Shown: positions 1-9,316 of the stretch, one piece after another
Numbering within the stretch: position 1 is the first letter of the stretch
Layout: every line of letters begins with the position of its first letter
NCBI RefSeq assembly: GCF_014905555.1
Contig: NZ_BNGS01000002.1
Location: 972,842 to 1,036,841 of the forward strand
Length of the DNA stretch: 64,000 bases
Direction: 5' to 3'
DNA from: Streptomyces sp. Y2F8-2
GTDB lineage: Bacteria; Actinomycetota; Actinomycetes; Streptomycetales; Streptomycetaceae
Notes under the pieces: generated by a model
Databases searched by the model: none
Seen by the model: the letters and a program-made list of their open reading frames with translations, nothing else
What the model was told of the DNA's origin: nothing
Translations under genes and position numbers: made by a program

Positions 1-1037
1 GCCTGCGCGAACCGCGCCTCGCGCACCACGTGAAGCGTCTGCTCGAAGTCCTCCTCGGTCTCCCCGGGGAAGCCGACGATGATGTCGGTGGTGATCGCGG
101 CGTGCGGGATGGCGGCGCGCACCTTGTCGATGATCCCCAGGTAGCGCTCCTGCCGGTAGGACCGGCGCATCGCCTTGAGCACGGCGTCCGAGCCCGACTG
201 CAACGGCATGTGCAGCTGCGGCATCACGTTCGGCGTCTCGGCCATGGCCGCGATGACGTCGTCGGTGAAGTCGCGCGGGTGCGGGGAGGTGAAGCGGACG
301 CGCTCCAGGCCCTCGATGTTCCCGCAGGCACGCAGCAGCTTGCTGAAGGCCTCGCGGTCGCCGATGTCGGAGCCGTAGGCGTTCACGTTCTGCCCGAGCA
401 GCGTGATCTCGGAGACGCCTTCGGCGACCAGGGCCTCCACCTCGGCGAGGATGTCGCCGGGGCGGCGGTCCTTCTCCTTGCCGCGCAGCGCCGGGACGAT
501 GCAGAAGGTGCAGGTGTTGTTGCAGCCCACGGAGATCGACACCCAGGCCGCGTACGCGCTCTCGCGCCGCGTCGGCAGGGTCGACGGGAACGCCTCCAGC
601 GACTCGGCGATCTCGACCTGCACCTCCTGCTGCACGCGGGCGCGCTCCAGCAGAACGGGCAGCTTGCCGATGTTGTGCGTACCGAAGACGACGTCCACCC
701 AGGGCGCCTTCTTCACGATGGTGTCGCGGTCCTTCTGCGCCAGGCAGCCGCCGACGGCGATCTGCATGCCGGGCCGGACTGCCTTCTTCGGCGCGAGGCG
801 GCCGAGGTTGCCGTAGAGCCGGTTGTCGGCGTTCTCCCGCACGGCGCAGGTGTTGAAGACGACCACGTCCGCGTCGCCGTCCGCCCCCTCGGGCGCCCGC
901 ACGTACCCGGCCTCTTCGAGCAGCCCGGCCAATCGCTCGGAATCGTGGACGTTCATCTGGCACCCGTAGGTGCGGATCTCATAGCTCTTGGGTGCGTGAA
1001 CGTCCACTGCGGGGCTCCGGTCGCTGCTGCTGGTCAT
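1..1037 (-). CDS. miaB: tRNA-2-methylthio-N6-dimethylallyladenosine synthase MiaB (5' part, cut by window edge)
   Basis: Radical-SAM methylthiotransferase that converts i6A37 to ms2i6A37 in tRNAs reading UNN codons. Only the N-terminal ~345 residues lie in the window; the 3' end runs off the left edge. I start at the ATG at 1037, which gives [20 protein letters not shown]. The UPF0004 domain is visible with its three cluster cysteines (TYGCQMN near residue 26, [17 protein letters not shown]). It is followed by the radical-SAM motif CNNTCTFC and by [10 protein letters not shown], both typical of MiaB rather than its relative RimO, which is encoded elsewhere in this window. The gene reads leftward with a ~106-bp gap to the preceding ABC operon on the same strand. 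Family assignment is secure. Confidence 0.95.
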   Translation of the reverse strand, partial: MTSSSDRSPAVDVHAPKSYEIRTYGCQMNVHDSERLAGLLEEAGYVRAPEGADGDADVVVFNTCAVRENADNRLYGNLGRLAPKKAVRPGMQIAVGGCLAQKDRDTIVKKAPWVDVVFGTHNIGKLPVLLERARVQQEVQVEIAESLEAFPSTLPTRRESAYAAWVSISVGCNNTCTFCIVPALRGKEKDRRPGDILAEVEALVAEGVSEITLLGQNVNAYGSDIGDREAFSKLLRACGNIEGLERVRFTSPHPRDFTDDVIAAMAETPNVMPQLHMPLQSGSDAVLKAMRRSYRQERYLGIIDKVRAAIPHAAITTDIIVGFPGETEEDFEQTLHVVREARFAQ

Positions 1038-1143
1038 GGAACAAGGGTAGGCGGTACTCGAAGAGCCCTGTCCCGAAGAGCCCTGTCCGGCCATGGGCCG
1101 GAGCGCACTGCTTGGACGGACCGGACGGGGACGGGACCGTCCC

Positions 1144-1959
1144 TCACTTGACGGCCCCGCTCGTGGCGCCGGCGGCGACGTGGCGCTGGGCGATGACGAG
1201 CAGCACGGTCGCCGGGGCGGATGCCAGGACCGCGGTGGCCATGATCGCGTTCCACTGGTTCGTGTGCGCGCCGATGTACTCGTAGATGCCGAGGGTGATC
1301 GGCCGCACGGTGTCCGTGGTGGTCAGCGTGAGGGCGAAGAGGAAGTCGCTCCAGGCGAAGAGGAAGGTGAAGAGCGCCGCCGTGATCAGCGCGTTGGTGC
1401 TCAGCGGGAGTATCACGGAGCGGAAGGTGCGCAGCCTCCCGGCCCCGTCCACGCGCGCGGCCTCGATGATCTCCCTGGGAATGCCCTGCATGAACGAACG
1501 CAGAATGATGATCGCGAAGGGGACCCCGGCGGTGGAGTCGGCGAGGATCAGTCCGAGGGAGGAGTTGAGGAGCCCCAGGTCGTTGTAGGCGTTGTAGAGC
1601 GCGTTGGCCACGGCGATGCCCGGCACCATCTGTGTGATCAGGACGCCGAAGAGCACGAGGTTGATGCCCCGGAGGGGGAGGTGGGCCAGCGCGTAGGCCG
1701 CCGGCGCGGCGAGCGTGAGGCTGAACGCCACGCTGCCGAGGGCCACGACGAGACTGGTGACGAGGTTGCGTCCCTGATCGCGCAGTGCCGTGGCGTACCC
1801 GCCGAGGTCCGGGTGGAGCGGGAACCAGCCTCCCCGTAGTGGGTTGCCTGCCGGCTGCAGGGAGGCGTTCACCATCCAGTAGACGGGAAACAGCATCACC
1901 GCGAGCAGGACGATCCCGACGAACGTGGACACCAGGCCACGACTCGGTGCGCGCTTCAC
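1144..1959 (-). CDS. Carbohydrate ABC transporter permease (MalG-type)
   Basis: Second inner-membrane permease of a CUT1-type sugar uptake system, 271 aa with about six membrane segments. The EAA loop that docks the ATPase is present ([20 protein letters not shown]). I start at GTG 1959 because GAGAGGGG lies just upstream and the resulting N-terminus ([11 protein letters not shown], then a first membrane helix) matches MalG-type proteins. A longer reading through the upstream gene would add non-permease sequence. It lies 11 bp after the stop of the MalF-type gene, so it is operonic. No ATPase is encoded here; streptomycete CUT1 systems commonly use the shared ATPase MsiK, which is family knowledge. 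The substrate cannot be read from sequence. Confidence 0.9.
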   Translation of the reverse strand: MKRAPSRGLVSTFVGIVLLAVMLFPVYWMVNASLQPAGNPLRGGWFPLHPDLGGYATALRDQGRNLVTSLVVALGSVAFSLTLAAPAAYALAHLPLRGINLVLFGVLITQMVPGIAVANALYNAYNDLGLLNSSLGLILADSTAGVPFAIIILRSFMQGIPREIIEAARVDGAGRLRTFRSVILPLSTNALITAALFTFLFAWSDFLFALTLTTTDTVRPITLGIYEYIGAHTNQWNAIMATAVLASAPATVLLVIAQRHVAAGATSGAVK

Positions 1960-1970
1960 GGGATCCCCTC

Positions 1971-2927
1971 TCAGATGTGCCGGGCGCGCCGGTGGGCGCG
2001 CAGATGGACGAAGGCGAAGACGAGCGAGACGGCGACGAGTACGTTGCTCATCGCGGCGCCGCGCCCGAACTCGAACTGCTGGAAGGACAGTTCGTAGGAC
2101 CGGGTGGCGAGGGTCTCGGTGGCGTCGGCCGGTCCTCCGCCGGTCACGATGAGGATGAGGTCCAGCACCTTGACGGTGTAGACCACGCCCAGCACCAGGA
2201 CGACGTTGACCACGGGGCGCAGCAGTGGCCAGGTGACATGGCGGAACGACGCCACCGCACCGGCGCCGTCCAGTTTCGCCGCCTCGTACAGATGCGCGGG
2301 AATGTCCTGCAGGCCGCCGTACAGGATCACGGTGTTGAACGGGATGCCCACCCAGATGTTGATGAGAATCACCGACACGAGCGCCTGTGAGGTGCCGGTG
2401 AGCCAGGGTATGCCGGACGACAGCAGGTGGAGCTCGCGCAGCGCCTTGTTGACGACTCTGTCGTCGGTGTCGAGCATCCACCTCCACGTCGTCCCGGAGA
2501 CGACCAGCGGCAGCAGCCACGGCAGCAGCAACAGCGACCGCAGAACGCCGCCGAGCGGGAATCGGCGCTGGAAGAACAGGGCGAGGGCCAGGCCGACCAG
2601 GAACTGTCCGGCTATCGACCCGGCTGTGAACAGGACCGTCGTCAGCAAGGCCTTGGGGAACAGGTCCGAGGACAGGATCTTCGTGTAGTTCTGCAGCCCC
2701 GCGAAGGGCGCGGCACCGGTGTAGAAGGTGGTGGTCGTGTACTGCTGGAAGCTCATCACGACGTTCTTGACGATCGGGTAGCCGAAGAACAGCAGCAGGT
2801 ACGTCACCGCGGGCACGAGGAACATCCACTGGGAGACCGGCTCCCAGAAGCGGGCCCGGGCCGCAGCCCGGGCCCTGCCGTGCGCGGCCTCTTCCGCGTC
2901 AGGAACCGGTCGCGATCTGCTGCGCAT
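1971..2927 (-). CDS. Carbohydrate ABC transporter permease (MalF-type)
   Basis: First permease of the sugar ABC operon, 318 aa. A charged Ala/Arg-rich N-terminus is followed by six predicted membrane segments beginning around residue 33 (MFLVPAVTYLLLFFGYP). The EAA motif (EAAKLDGAGAVASFRHVTWP) lies in the C-terminal third. The ATG at 2927 lies inside the end of the binding-protein gene, giving a 29-bp overlap. I found no better start before the first membrane helix, so translational coupling is likely. It acts with the downstream MalG-type protein and the lipoprotein encoded upstream. Confidence 0.9.
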   Translation of the reverse strand: MRSRSRPVPDAEEAAHGRARAAARARFWEPVSQWMFLVPAVTYLLLFFGYPIVKNVVMSFQQYTTTTFYTGAAPFAGLQNYTKILSSDLFPKALLTTVLFTAGSIAGQFLVGLALALFFQRRFPLGGVLRSLLLLPWLLPLVVSGTTWRWMLDTDDRVVNKALRELHLLSSGIPWLTGTSQALVSVILINIWVGIPFNTVILYGGLQDIPAHLYEAAKLDGAGAVASFRHVTWPLLRPVVNVVLVLGVVYTVKVLDLILIVTGGGPADATETLATRSYELSFQQFEFGRGAAMSNVLVAVSLVFAFVHLRAHRRARHI

Positions 2928-4161
2928 GCCGAAGTGCTTCCTGCGGTGTCTGCTCGCCGGTCAGAGCGGCCTGGATCGCGGTGTAGATCCCGGTCGCCGC
3001 CTTGGGCCACTTGACGCCGAGTTCGCCGGTACGGGCTCGGGCCTTCTCGACGCTCCGGGCGAAGGGGGCCATCGACGGGACCTGCTCGGCGTACCGGGAC
3101 GCCACCGCGGTGCGGGAGGGCACGGTGAAGTACTGCTCGGCCAGGGCCAGCATGTTCGCTGAGTCGTTCAGGCAGGCGAGTACCTGGGCGGCCTTCTGCT
3201 GCCGGGCCTTGGACGCGGTCTGCGGGACCGTCCACACCTCGCCGCCGAGCGGTGTGACAAGGGTCTGCCCCGCCTGACGGACGGGTATGGGGACCACACC
3301 CCAGTGCAGGTTCTTGTCCTGGTTCAGCTCGGAGATCCGCCAGGGGCCGTTGACCATCATGGCCGCCCTGCCCGCGACGAACTGGTCGTGGACATCGGCC
3401 TGCGTCCAGTTCAGTACGGACTTCGACATGGATCCGCTCTTCACCAGGTCGACCCACAGCTGGAGTGCCTGCGCGGCCTGCGGGGTGTCCAGTCGCCTCT
3501 CGTCCCCGCCGTTGGACCACAGGAAGGGCAGGAACTGCCAGGTGCCCTCGAACGTGGCGTTCGCGTCGACCGCCATCCCGTAGCGTCCCGGGCGGGTCAG
3601 CTTCGCCGCCGCCGCCTTCAACTCGTCCCAGGTCTTCGGCACCGCGACACCCGCCTCGGCGAGCATGTCCTTGTTGTAGAAGAGGGCGATCGTGCTGACG
3701 GTGGGCGCCAGTCCGTACACCTTCCCCTGGTAGGTGCCCGCCGACAGGATGCCCTTGGTGAAGCCGCCGGAGTCGATGCCGTACCGGTCCAGGGGGGTGA
3801 GCGCGCCGGTCTGCGCGATCTGCTGAAGGTCGGGGTTGTCCAGCATCAGCAGGTCGGGAAGGGTCCGCGACGACGCCTGCCGCAGCACCTTGGGGACGAG
3901 CGACGCCCCGGGGACGCTTCTGTGCTCGACCGCTACGCCGGCGGCCTTGCCGCAGGCGGTGAGGCGCTCGCCCCATTGGGCGTGTTCGGTCGTGTCGGTG
4001 TAATAGTCGAGCGCGGTGATGGAGGCCACCTTGCCCGCGGCGGTTCCGGATCCGGATCCGGATCCGGAACCGACGGCACACCCGGTGGCAGCCAGAGCGA
4101 GAGCGACCGTTCCCACAAGGGCGGTGATCCGCCGTGCCGACGTTCTGGCGGGTGAAACCAT
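2899..4161 (-). CDS. Extracellular sugar-binding lipoprotein (SBP family 1)
   Basis: Substrate-binding component of the sugar ABC importer, 420 aa. The start ATG at 4161 is preceded by GGAAGG. It yields a basic N-region, a hydrophobic core and the lipobox LAATGC, so the mature protein is lipid-anchored outside the membrane. A run of Gly-Ser dipeptides right after the Cys is encoded by a perfect hexanucleotide repeat. The rest has bacterial extracellular solute-binding protein 1 features (DLLMLDNPDLQQIA, FYNKDMLAEAGV, AAMMVNGPW). It is first in the operon and overlaps the next gene by 29 bp. Direct repeats upstream may be its operator. An earlier start at 4332 would bury the signal peptide and is rejected. 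Confidence 0.92.
   Translation of the reverse strand: MVSPARTSARRITALVGTVALALAATGCAVGSGSGSGSGTAAGKVASITALDYYTDTTEHAQWGERLTACGKAAGVAVEHRSVPGASLVPKVLRQASSRTLPDLLMLDNPDLQQIAQTGALTPLDRYGIDSGGFTKGILSAGTYQGKVYGLAPTVSTIALFYNKDMLAEAGVAVPKTWDELKAAAAKLTRPGRYGMAVDANATFEGTWQFLPFLWSNGGDERRLDTPQAAQALQLWVDLVKSGSMSKSVLNWTQADVHDQFVAGRAAMMVNGPWRISELNQDKNLHWGVVPIPVRQAGQTLVTPLGGEVWTVPQTASKARQQKAAQVLACLNDSANMLALAEQYFTVPSRTAVASRYAEQVPSMAPFARSVEKARARTGELGVKWPKAATGIYTAIQAALTGEQTPQEALRHAQQIATGS
4045..4068. repeat. Hexanucleotide tandem repeat, four copies of TCCGGA
   Basis: Four perfect head-to-tail TCCGGA units inside the sugar-binding lipoprotein gene. They encode the Gly-Ser linker directly after the lipidated cysteine. 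Loss or gain of a unit keeps the reading frame, so linker length could vary between strains. Confidence 0.85.
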
Positions 4162-4339
4162 GGTGGTGCCTTCCGAGTGACATCTGTCGCCGGAGTTTCG
4201 TCCTCGGGAGGCGAAGGCGGAACCAAGGCACCCCCGGCGACTCGGCCGGTGGGAGCCTGGGGGCGAAGGCCAGGCGTCCGCGTCGCCGAGGAGAAGGTCC
4301 GTTCCGGCGACTTCCCGTTCGAGCGGGGACATTACCTCA

Positions 4340-4358
4340 TTGACCTGGTCTTGACCTG
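4340..4358. promoter_or_regulatory. Direct repeat TTGACCTG x2, 11-bp period: candidate operator of the sugar ABC operon
   Basis: TTGACCTG occurs at 4340-4347 and again at 4351-4358, exactly one helical turn apart, about 180 bp upstream of the lipoprotein start. On the minus strand a TAATGT hexamer (4329-4334) lies just downstream of the repeats and could be a -10 box. The operator role is inferred; no linked regulator gene is present. Confidence 0.4.
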
Positions 4359-4359
4359 A

Positions 4360-5124
4360 TCAGAAGGTACGCCGAGGTTTTCGGCCGTCGTCGCGATCAG
4401 TGCTGTGTCCTGCGGCTTCCCGGATCATCGCCGCCACGGCGCCGGGCTGTGAGAGAGCCGCGGCGTGCGAGGCGTCCAGTAAGTATTCGGTGGCCGCCAT
4501 GCGCTGTGCCATGAAGCGCTGAGCAGTGGGGTTGAGCATTCGGTCGGCGGCCGCGATGGCGTACCAGGACGGCTTGGAGGCCCATGCCGGCGGGCCCGAT
4601 CTACCGGTCAGGGCGCTACGGGCGATCGGGCGCTGCGTCACGGACAGCACGCTGGTGACGCGGGGCGGCAGGTCGGCGGCGTACAGCTGCGGGAAACGTT
4701 CCTTGCGGATGTACAGCTCGCTCTCCTGGCCGGCGCCGAGCAGGGCGGGGAGAGCGGCGGTCGAGGTGGCGTCGGTCGACGGCATGGGGGCGAAGCGGCC
4801 GGTGATGTCGAGGAGGCACTCTCCGGCGTCGAGGCCGAACGCCGCGACGTAGCACAACGCCACGGTGTTGTCGGTGTCGGTGGCGGCCTCGGTGATGACC
4901 GCGCCACCGTAGCCGTGGCCGACGAGCACGACCGGTTCCTCGATGTGGCGCACCGCGCTCCGGATGTAGGCGGCGTCCTCCGCCAGGCCGCGCAGCGGGT
5001 TCGCCAGGGCGCGCACGGTCAGTCCGGCGGCGTGGAGGAGGCTGATGACCCCCGCCCAGGACGAGGCGTCGGCGAACGCACCGTGCACGAGCACGACGGT
5101 CGGCGGTGCCAGGGTGTGTCGCAC
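4360..5124 (-). CDS. Alpha/beta-hydrolase-fold protein with Gly in place of the nucleophile Ser
   Basis: 254 aa; GTG start at 5124 with GGAG nearby. The N-terminus has the oxyanion signature VVLVHGAFADASSW. The nucleophile elbow, normally GHSYGG in this group, reads GHGYGG, with an unambiguous GGC codon. The candidate acid (AAADRM) and His (ASHAAAL) are retained. The close family is EstC/pyrethroid-hydrolase-like, but without Ser hydrolysis by the standard mechanism should not occur. The protein may be a binding protein or use other chemistry. A TTA leucine codon at 4480-4482 suggests translation depends on the bldA tRNA. The neighbouring LAL regulator on the same strand may control it. Confidence 0.85.
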   Translation of the reverse strand: MRHTLAPPTVVLVHGAFADASSWAGVISLLHAAGLTVRALANPLRGLAEDAAYIRSAVRHIEEPVVLVGHGYGGAVITEAATDTDNTVALCYVAAFGLDAGECLLDITGRFAPMPSTDATSTAALPALLGAGQESELYIRKERFPQLYAADLPPRVTSVLSVTQRPIARSALTGRSGPPAWASKPSWYAIAAADRMLNPTAQRFMAQRMAATEYLLDASHAAALSQPGAVAAMIREAAGHSTDRDDGRKPRRTF

Positions 5125-5318
5125 GTGGGTGGCCTCCGAGTGGGTCTGGCCCCAGCCAAGCGCGTTCGGGCGGCGCCGGCATCGCGTGAACGTACCAACA
5201 GGCCCGTTCCAGGTGCCTCCAGTGGTGCCCGGTCGTCTCCGTCTCCGTCTGTGGTGGTACTCAGTCGTCTGCAGGGTCTTCCGTCTGGACCAGGCCGGAT
5301 TGATCCAGACGAGAGGCC

Positions 5319-8066
5319 CTAGTCGTCGCGCAAGGCCATCACCATGTTGGCAAGCTGGACGCGGGAGTTGACCGACAGCTTCCGGAAGACGGACGTCAGA
5401 TGAGTGTTGACCGTGTGCGGGGAGACGACGAGCAGGTCTGCGGCCGACCGGTTGGTGTGGCCCTCGGCGATCAGGCGCGCGACCTTCTTCTCCGAGGCCG
5501 TCAGCGCCTCCCATCCCTGGACGGGCCGCTGCCTGCTCGCCGCCCTGCGGCTTGCGGCCCCCGCACCCTCGAGATCCCGCAGTACGCGTGCCGTCGCGGC
5601 GTGCGCGCCTGACGCTGCGAACGCGGCACGGGCCTTGGTCAGGACGGCCACGGCCTGCGGTTTCCGGCCCACTGCCAGCAGCGCCTTTCCGAGGTCGGCG
5701 CAGGCGGCGGCCCGTACCAGCGGGCGAGGGGATGCCTCGAGCAGATCGACGGACCGCTCCAGCAGGGCGAGATCGCTTTTCAGGAGCCCGAGGGCCTGCG
5801 CCGCGACACCCGTGGCGGTGGGCACGGCCGGATTGCGCTCGGCGTGGGCTTCGGCCTGCGCGGCCAGATCCTCGGCGAGTCCGTGGTCCGCGCCTCGCAG
5901 GGCCATGCGTACCGCCGAGTCGACCCAGGTGCGCAGCAGCCGCCAGCGCATGAAGGGACCTTCCTGCTGCACCTGCCTGATCTTGTCGACGGCGAGCGCG
6001 ATGTCCCCGTCGTCCTCGGCGAGGACCGCTTCCAGGAAGCGCACCGCGGCCGTGTTGCCCGGATTCGGCTTGGTCGCCAGTCTTTCCCGTGCCGCCGCCA
6101 GGTGCTGCCGCGCCGCGTCCCCGTCGCCGCGCAGCAGCGCGATACGGGAGCGGATCACGCGAGCGTTCACCTGCTGGACGGGGACCTGCACTTCGTCTTC
6201 GAGGCGCTCCATGGTCACGAAGTCGGCTTCGGCGTCGTCGAGCCTGCCGAGGCCCAGATGCTGCTGAGCCTGCGCCCACAGCAACATGGCCTCACGGGAG
6301 GACCCGGCATCGTCCGCCGCCCGCAGAAGCAGCCGCTCACCGGACTCGTAGTCGTCCAGGTGCTGGTACGCCACGATCTCTTCGGGAAGGAACGCGGAGT
6401 CCACGGCGCTGAGCGCGGTGAAGCGCTCCAGTGCGACGGCGTTCTCCCCCGCGTTGAGCGCGATCTCGCCGAGCCCGAACAGGGACAGGACGTGCGCCTC
6501 CCGGTCACCGATCGCGATGGCCGCACGCAGCGCGTTCTCGCCGGCCTCACGCGCTCCGCCGAGATCATGGCTCCGGGACAGGGCCAGCGCACGCAGGGCG
6601 GCCAGCCTGGCCTCCACCTCGGGGGCGGCGCCCCCCACGGCGAGGGCCGTTTCGGCCCGGCGGCGCAACTCCTCGGCGAGATCCAGGTTCCACAGCGTCC
6701 CGCCGAGGGCGGCCTGCAGCCGGCCGATCGCCTCCAGGGGTGGCCGGCCGGCCAGCAACCGGTCGCCGGTCGAGAGTGCCTCACGGTTCCTGCCGGCCCG
6801 CGTCAGGCACATGAGCGCCTGCTCCCCCACGTCGAACCTCAGCGGCCGTGTGGCCGGTACCAACTCCAGGGCCCGCGTCATCAGGTCGGCCGCGAGGCCC
6901 GGCGTGACGGGCAGTACGTCGTCAGCGGCCCGCCGCAACAGCGCCACCGCTTCCTCGTCCCCGGGCTGTGCGCTCCTGAGGATGTGCGACACCGCGTCGA
7001 TGGGCTGGTGGCCCGTGGCGACGAGGCGGTGGGCGGCCTGCCGGTGCAGAGCCTTCCGGGCCGACGGCGAGATGTCCACGTAGACCGCCTGGCGCAGCAG
7101 ATCATGCCGGAAGACCAGTTGGTCGCCGTCGTCGTCCAGGAGTCCGGCGCGCACCACCTCCTCGAGCGCCCCGATCAACGTGGCGGACGGCCGGCCGTGG
7201 AGCGCTGCGGCGTCCTCGAAGCCGAATCTGCGCCCCAGCACCGCTCCCACCTGCAGGAAGCGCAGTGCTTCGGGCCGCAGGGACCTGAGTCTGCCGCGCA
7301 CACCCACCACGAGCCCCGGGGGCACGGACTCGCCCGAGGCATCGGCGGTCCGCAGTCCGACGAGCATCTCGACCGCCAGAAACGGGTTCCCGCCGGCTCC
7401 GTCGAGCAGCTCCCGCACCCGCTCGTCGACGGCTGCTCCCAGGGTGTCGCCGGCCAGTTGGCCGATGGCCGCTCCGGACAGCGGGCCCAACGGAACCGTC
7501 ACCGTGGGGAGTTCGTCCCCCGCGGCCGCGACGATCTCCTCCACCGGACCGGGAGGGCCCTGCCGCCCGGTCAGCATCCACAGAACCGGCGAGGTCCGCA
7601 GGCGGGCCGGAAGCTGCTTCAGGGCGAACAGGCTGAGCGGGTCGGCCCACTGCACGTCGTCCAGGGCGATGAGCACCGGCACGCTGCCGGCTCTGACTTC
7701 GATCGCCTCCGCCAGGCGCTCCACCAGCCAGATCCGCCGGTCATGATGGCGCGCGAGATCGGCAAAGGTGTCCCCGGACAGCAGCGGCTCATCGCCGTGC
7801 AGCACGCAGGCGGCCAACGACGAGAGCGGCACGATGTGATGCAGTTCATCGGCTTTGCCGAGGCCGGCCGAGAACCCTGCCGCCCTGGCCGTGGCGACCG
7901 CCTCGAGCAGCAGCGTGGTCTTGCCGATGCCCGGTTCCCCCCGGATCAGGGTCAGCGCGCCGCTTCCGGTGCGGGCCACCGAGGCGATCAGTGTCCGCAG
8001 CTCTTCGAGCTCTGCCTCTCGGCCGCGCAGACCGCTTCGGGACAGCGATCCGCCTGACCCCGCCAC
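5319..8066 (-). CDS. LAL-family LuxR transcriptional regulator
   Basis: Large ATP-binding LuxR-type activator, 915 aa from the GTG at 8066. I chose that start because GGAGGGG sits just before it; an upstream GTG-type start at 8135 is possible. An N-terminal AAA/STAND ATPase has Walker A GEPGIGKTT and Walker B LIALDD followed by VQWAD. A long helical, TPR-like middle follows, then a C-terminal LuxR HTH (LTASEKKVARLIAEGHTN ... SPHTVNTHLTSVFRKL). Such proteins (MalT, PikD types) are activators gated by ATP and an inducer. The gene stops ~195 bp upstream of the alpha/beta hydrolase start on the same strand. The target is not evident. Confidence 0.9.
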   Translation of the reverse strand: MAGSGGSLSRSGLRGREAELEELRTLIASVARTGSGALTLIRGEPGIGKTTLLLEAVATARAAGFSAGLGKADELHHIVPLSSLAACVLHGDEPLLSGDTFADLARHHDRRIWLVERLAEAIEVRAGSVPVLIALDDVQWADPLSLFALKQLPARLRTSPVLWMLTGRQGPPGPVEEIVAAAGDELPTVTVPLGPLSGAAIGQLAGDTLGAAVDERVRELLDGAGGNPFLAVEMLVGLRTADASGESVPPGLVVGVRGRLRSLRPEALRFLQVGAVLGRRFGFEDAAALHGRPSATLIGALEEVVRAGLLDDDGDQLVFRHDLLRQAVYVDISPSARKALHRQAAHRLVATGHQPIDAVSHILRSAQPGDEEAVALLRRAADDVLPVTPGLAADLMTRALELVPATRPLRFDVGEQALMCLTRAGRNREALSTGDRLLAGRPPLEAIGRLQAALGGTLWNLDLAEELRRRAETALAVGGAAPEVEARLAALRALALSRSHDLGGAREAGENALRAAIAIGDREAHVLSLFGLGEIALNAGENAVALERFTALSAVDSAFLPEEIVAYQHLDDYESGERLLLRAADDAGSSREAMLLWAQAQQHLGLGRLDDAEADFVTMERLEDEVQVPVQQVNARVIRSRIALLRGDGDAARQHLAAARERLATKPNPGNTAAVRFLEAVLAEDDGDIALAVDKIRQVQQEGPFMRWRLLRTWVDSAVRMALRGADHGLAEDLAAQAEAHAERNPAVPTATGVAAQALGLLKSDLALLERSVDLLEASPRPLVRAAACADLGKALLAVGRKPQAVAVLTKARAAFAASGAHAATARVLRDLEGAGAASRRAASRQRPVQGWEALTASEKKVARLIAEGHTNRSAADLLVVSPHTVNTHLTSVFRKLSVNSRVQLANMVMALRDD

Positions 8067-8296
8067 GCACGCCCCTCCAGTCCGCACCCGCCGGCCGAAG
8101 CCGGGCTCGTCCCACGCCGACCGGTACCTCCGCACCTTCGGCGTCGGCTGCCGGTTCCGTCACGACGGCTCCGGCAGGCGCGGACGACGAGCCGGAAGGC
8201 CCACTATCGCAAAAACGACAGCTCAGTGCATCTGGTACAGGGAACGAGTGACGTCGGCCACGCGGCCGGCGAAAGCGTCGGCAGGGCCGGGCGGAG

Positions 8297-9316
8297 TCAC
8301 GCTGCCGGCACGCCGATACGAGGCGCCCTCACCGCGGAGTCCCGCCACTCGACGGGTGACATCCCGTAGACGTCCCGGAACACCCGGCTGAAGTGGGCGG
8401 GGCTGGTGAAACCCCACTGCCGGGCCACCGCGGCGATGGTCCGGCCCGCCGCATCCCGGCGGGCGAGGACACGTCGGCACTCCTGCAGCCGGCGGCGCTG
8501 GATCCACCGGCTGACCGTGACGTCCTCGGCCTGGAACAGCTTGTGCAGGTAGCGAACGGAGATCTGGTGGGCGCGGGCTATGGTCTCCGGCGCCAGATCC
8601 GGATCGGCGAGGTGCCGGTCGATGAACACCTGGATGCGCGCCAGCATCTCCCCGGCCGCGCCCGGCGCGTCACCCGCCTGCTGATGAAGTCGCTCTTCGA
8701 TCAGGACGGCGAGAAGGTCGACGACGTGGCGGGCCAACGCCACGCCGGTGGCCGACGGGTACGTCGCCGCACCGTCGACGAGCTGGGCCAGAAAGGGTGC
8801 CAGCAGCGAGCCCGCCGTCGTGTCGGGGCGGATGGGTGTCGCGGTGAGCCGTCGCAGGTCGGACTCCTCCAGGCCCAGCAGCCGCCGCGGCACGACAAGG
8901 GATTTCGTCTGGAACGGATGCGGGAACTCCATCCGTAGCGGCCGTGCCGTGTCGCAGAGGACGATCTCCCCGGGATGCACGTGTGCCTCGCGGGCGTCCT
9001 GCAGGACTCCGGCGACACCCCGCACCACGAGCGTGACGACCAGGTGCTCCTCCTGGTCCGGTGCGATCAGCTGCGGAGTCCGCCGCACCGACATGGGATC
9101 GCCGTCCACCGTGGCGACCCGCAGATGACCCAACCGGGACGTGCGGATGGTTCCCGAGCAGCGCTCGTCGGGGACGGCGACGGCAACCGGGGCGAACGTC
9201 TGGGACAGCGCTGCGCGCCAGTACGCCGGTCTTTGGCCGGTGGGCACCGCATCGGTGGTGTGGACGGTGTCGGAGACCTGCCCCCCGGGTCTCGGTGTCG
9301 ATGGGTCCGTCGACAT
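8297..9316 (-). CDS. AraC-family transcriptional regulator (copy 1)
   Basis: 339 aa. The start ATG at 9316 is preceded by GGGCGGAG; a longer N-terminus up to 9379 is less likely. The N-terminal half is an AraC-binding-like cupin domain (HPGEIVLCDTARP, FQTKSLVVPRRLLGL). The C-terminal ~100 residues carry both AraC HTHs (ISVRYLHKLFQAEDVTVSRW and AVARQWGFTSPAHFSRVF, with GMSP). It is clearly paralogous to the next AraC gene, with whole blocks identical or nearly so (SVRYLHK.F..ED.TVSR.IQ.RRL). The esterase remnant lies between the two copies. The effector is unknown. Confidence 0.9.
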   Translation of the reverse strand: MSTDPSTPRPGGQVSDTVHTTDAVPTGQRPAYWRAALSQTFAPVAVAVPDERCSGTIRTSRLGHLRVATVDGDPMSVRRTPQLIAPDQEEHLVVTLVVRGVAGVLQDAREAHVHPGEIVLCDTARPLRMEFPHPFQTKSLVVPRRLLGLEESDLRRLTATPIRPDTTAGSLLAPFLAQLVDGAATYPSATGVALARHVVDLLAVLIEERLHQQAGDAPGAAGEMLARIQVFIDRHLADPDLAPETIARAHQISVRYLHKLFQAEDVTVSRWIQRRRLQECRRVLARRDAAGRTIAAVARQWGFTSPAHFSRVFRDVYGMSPVEWRDSAVRAPRIGVPAA

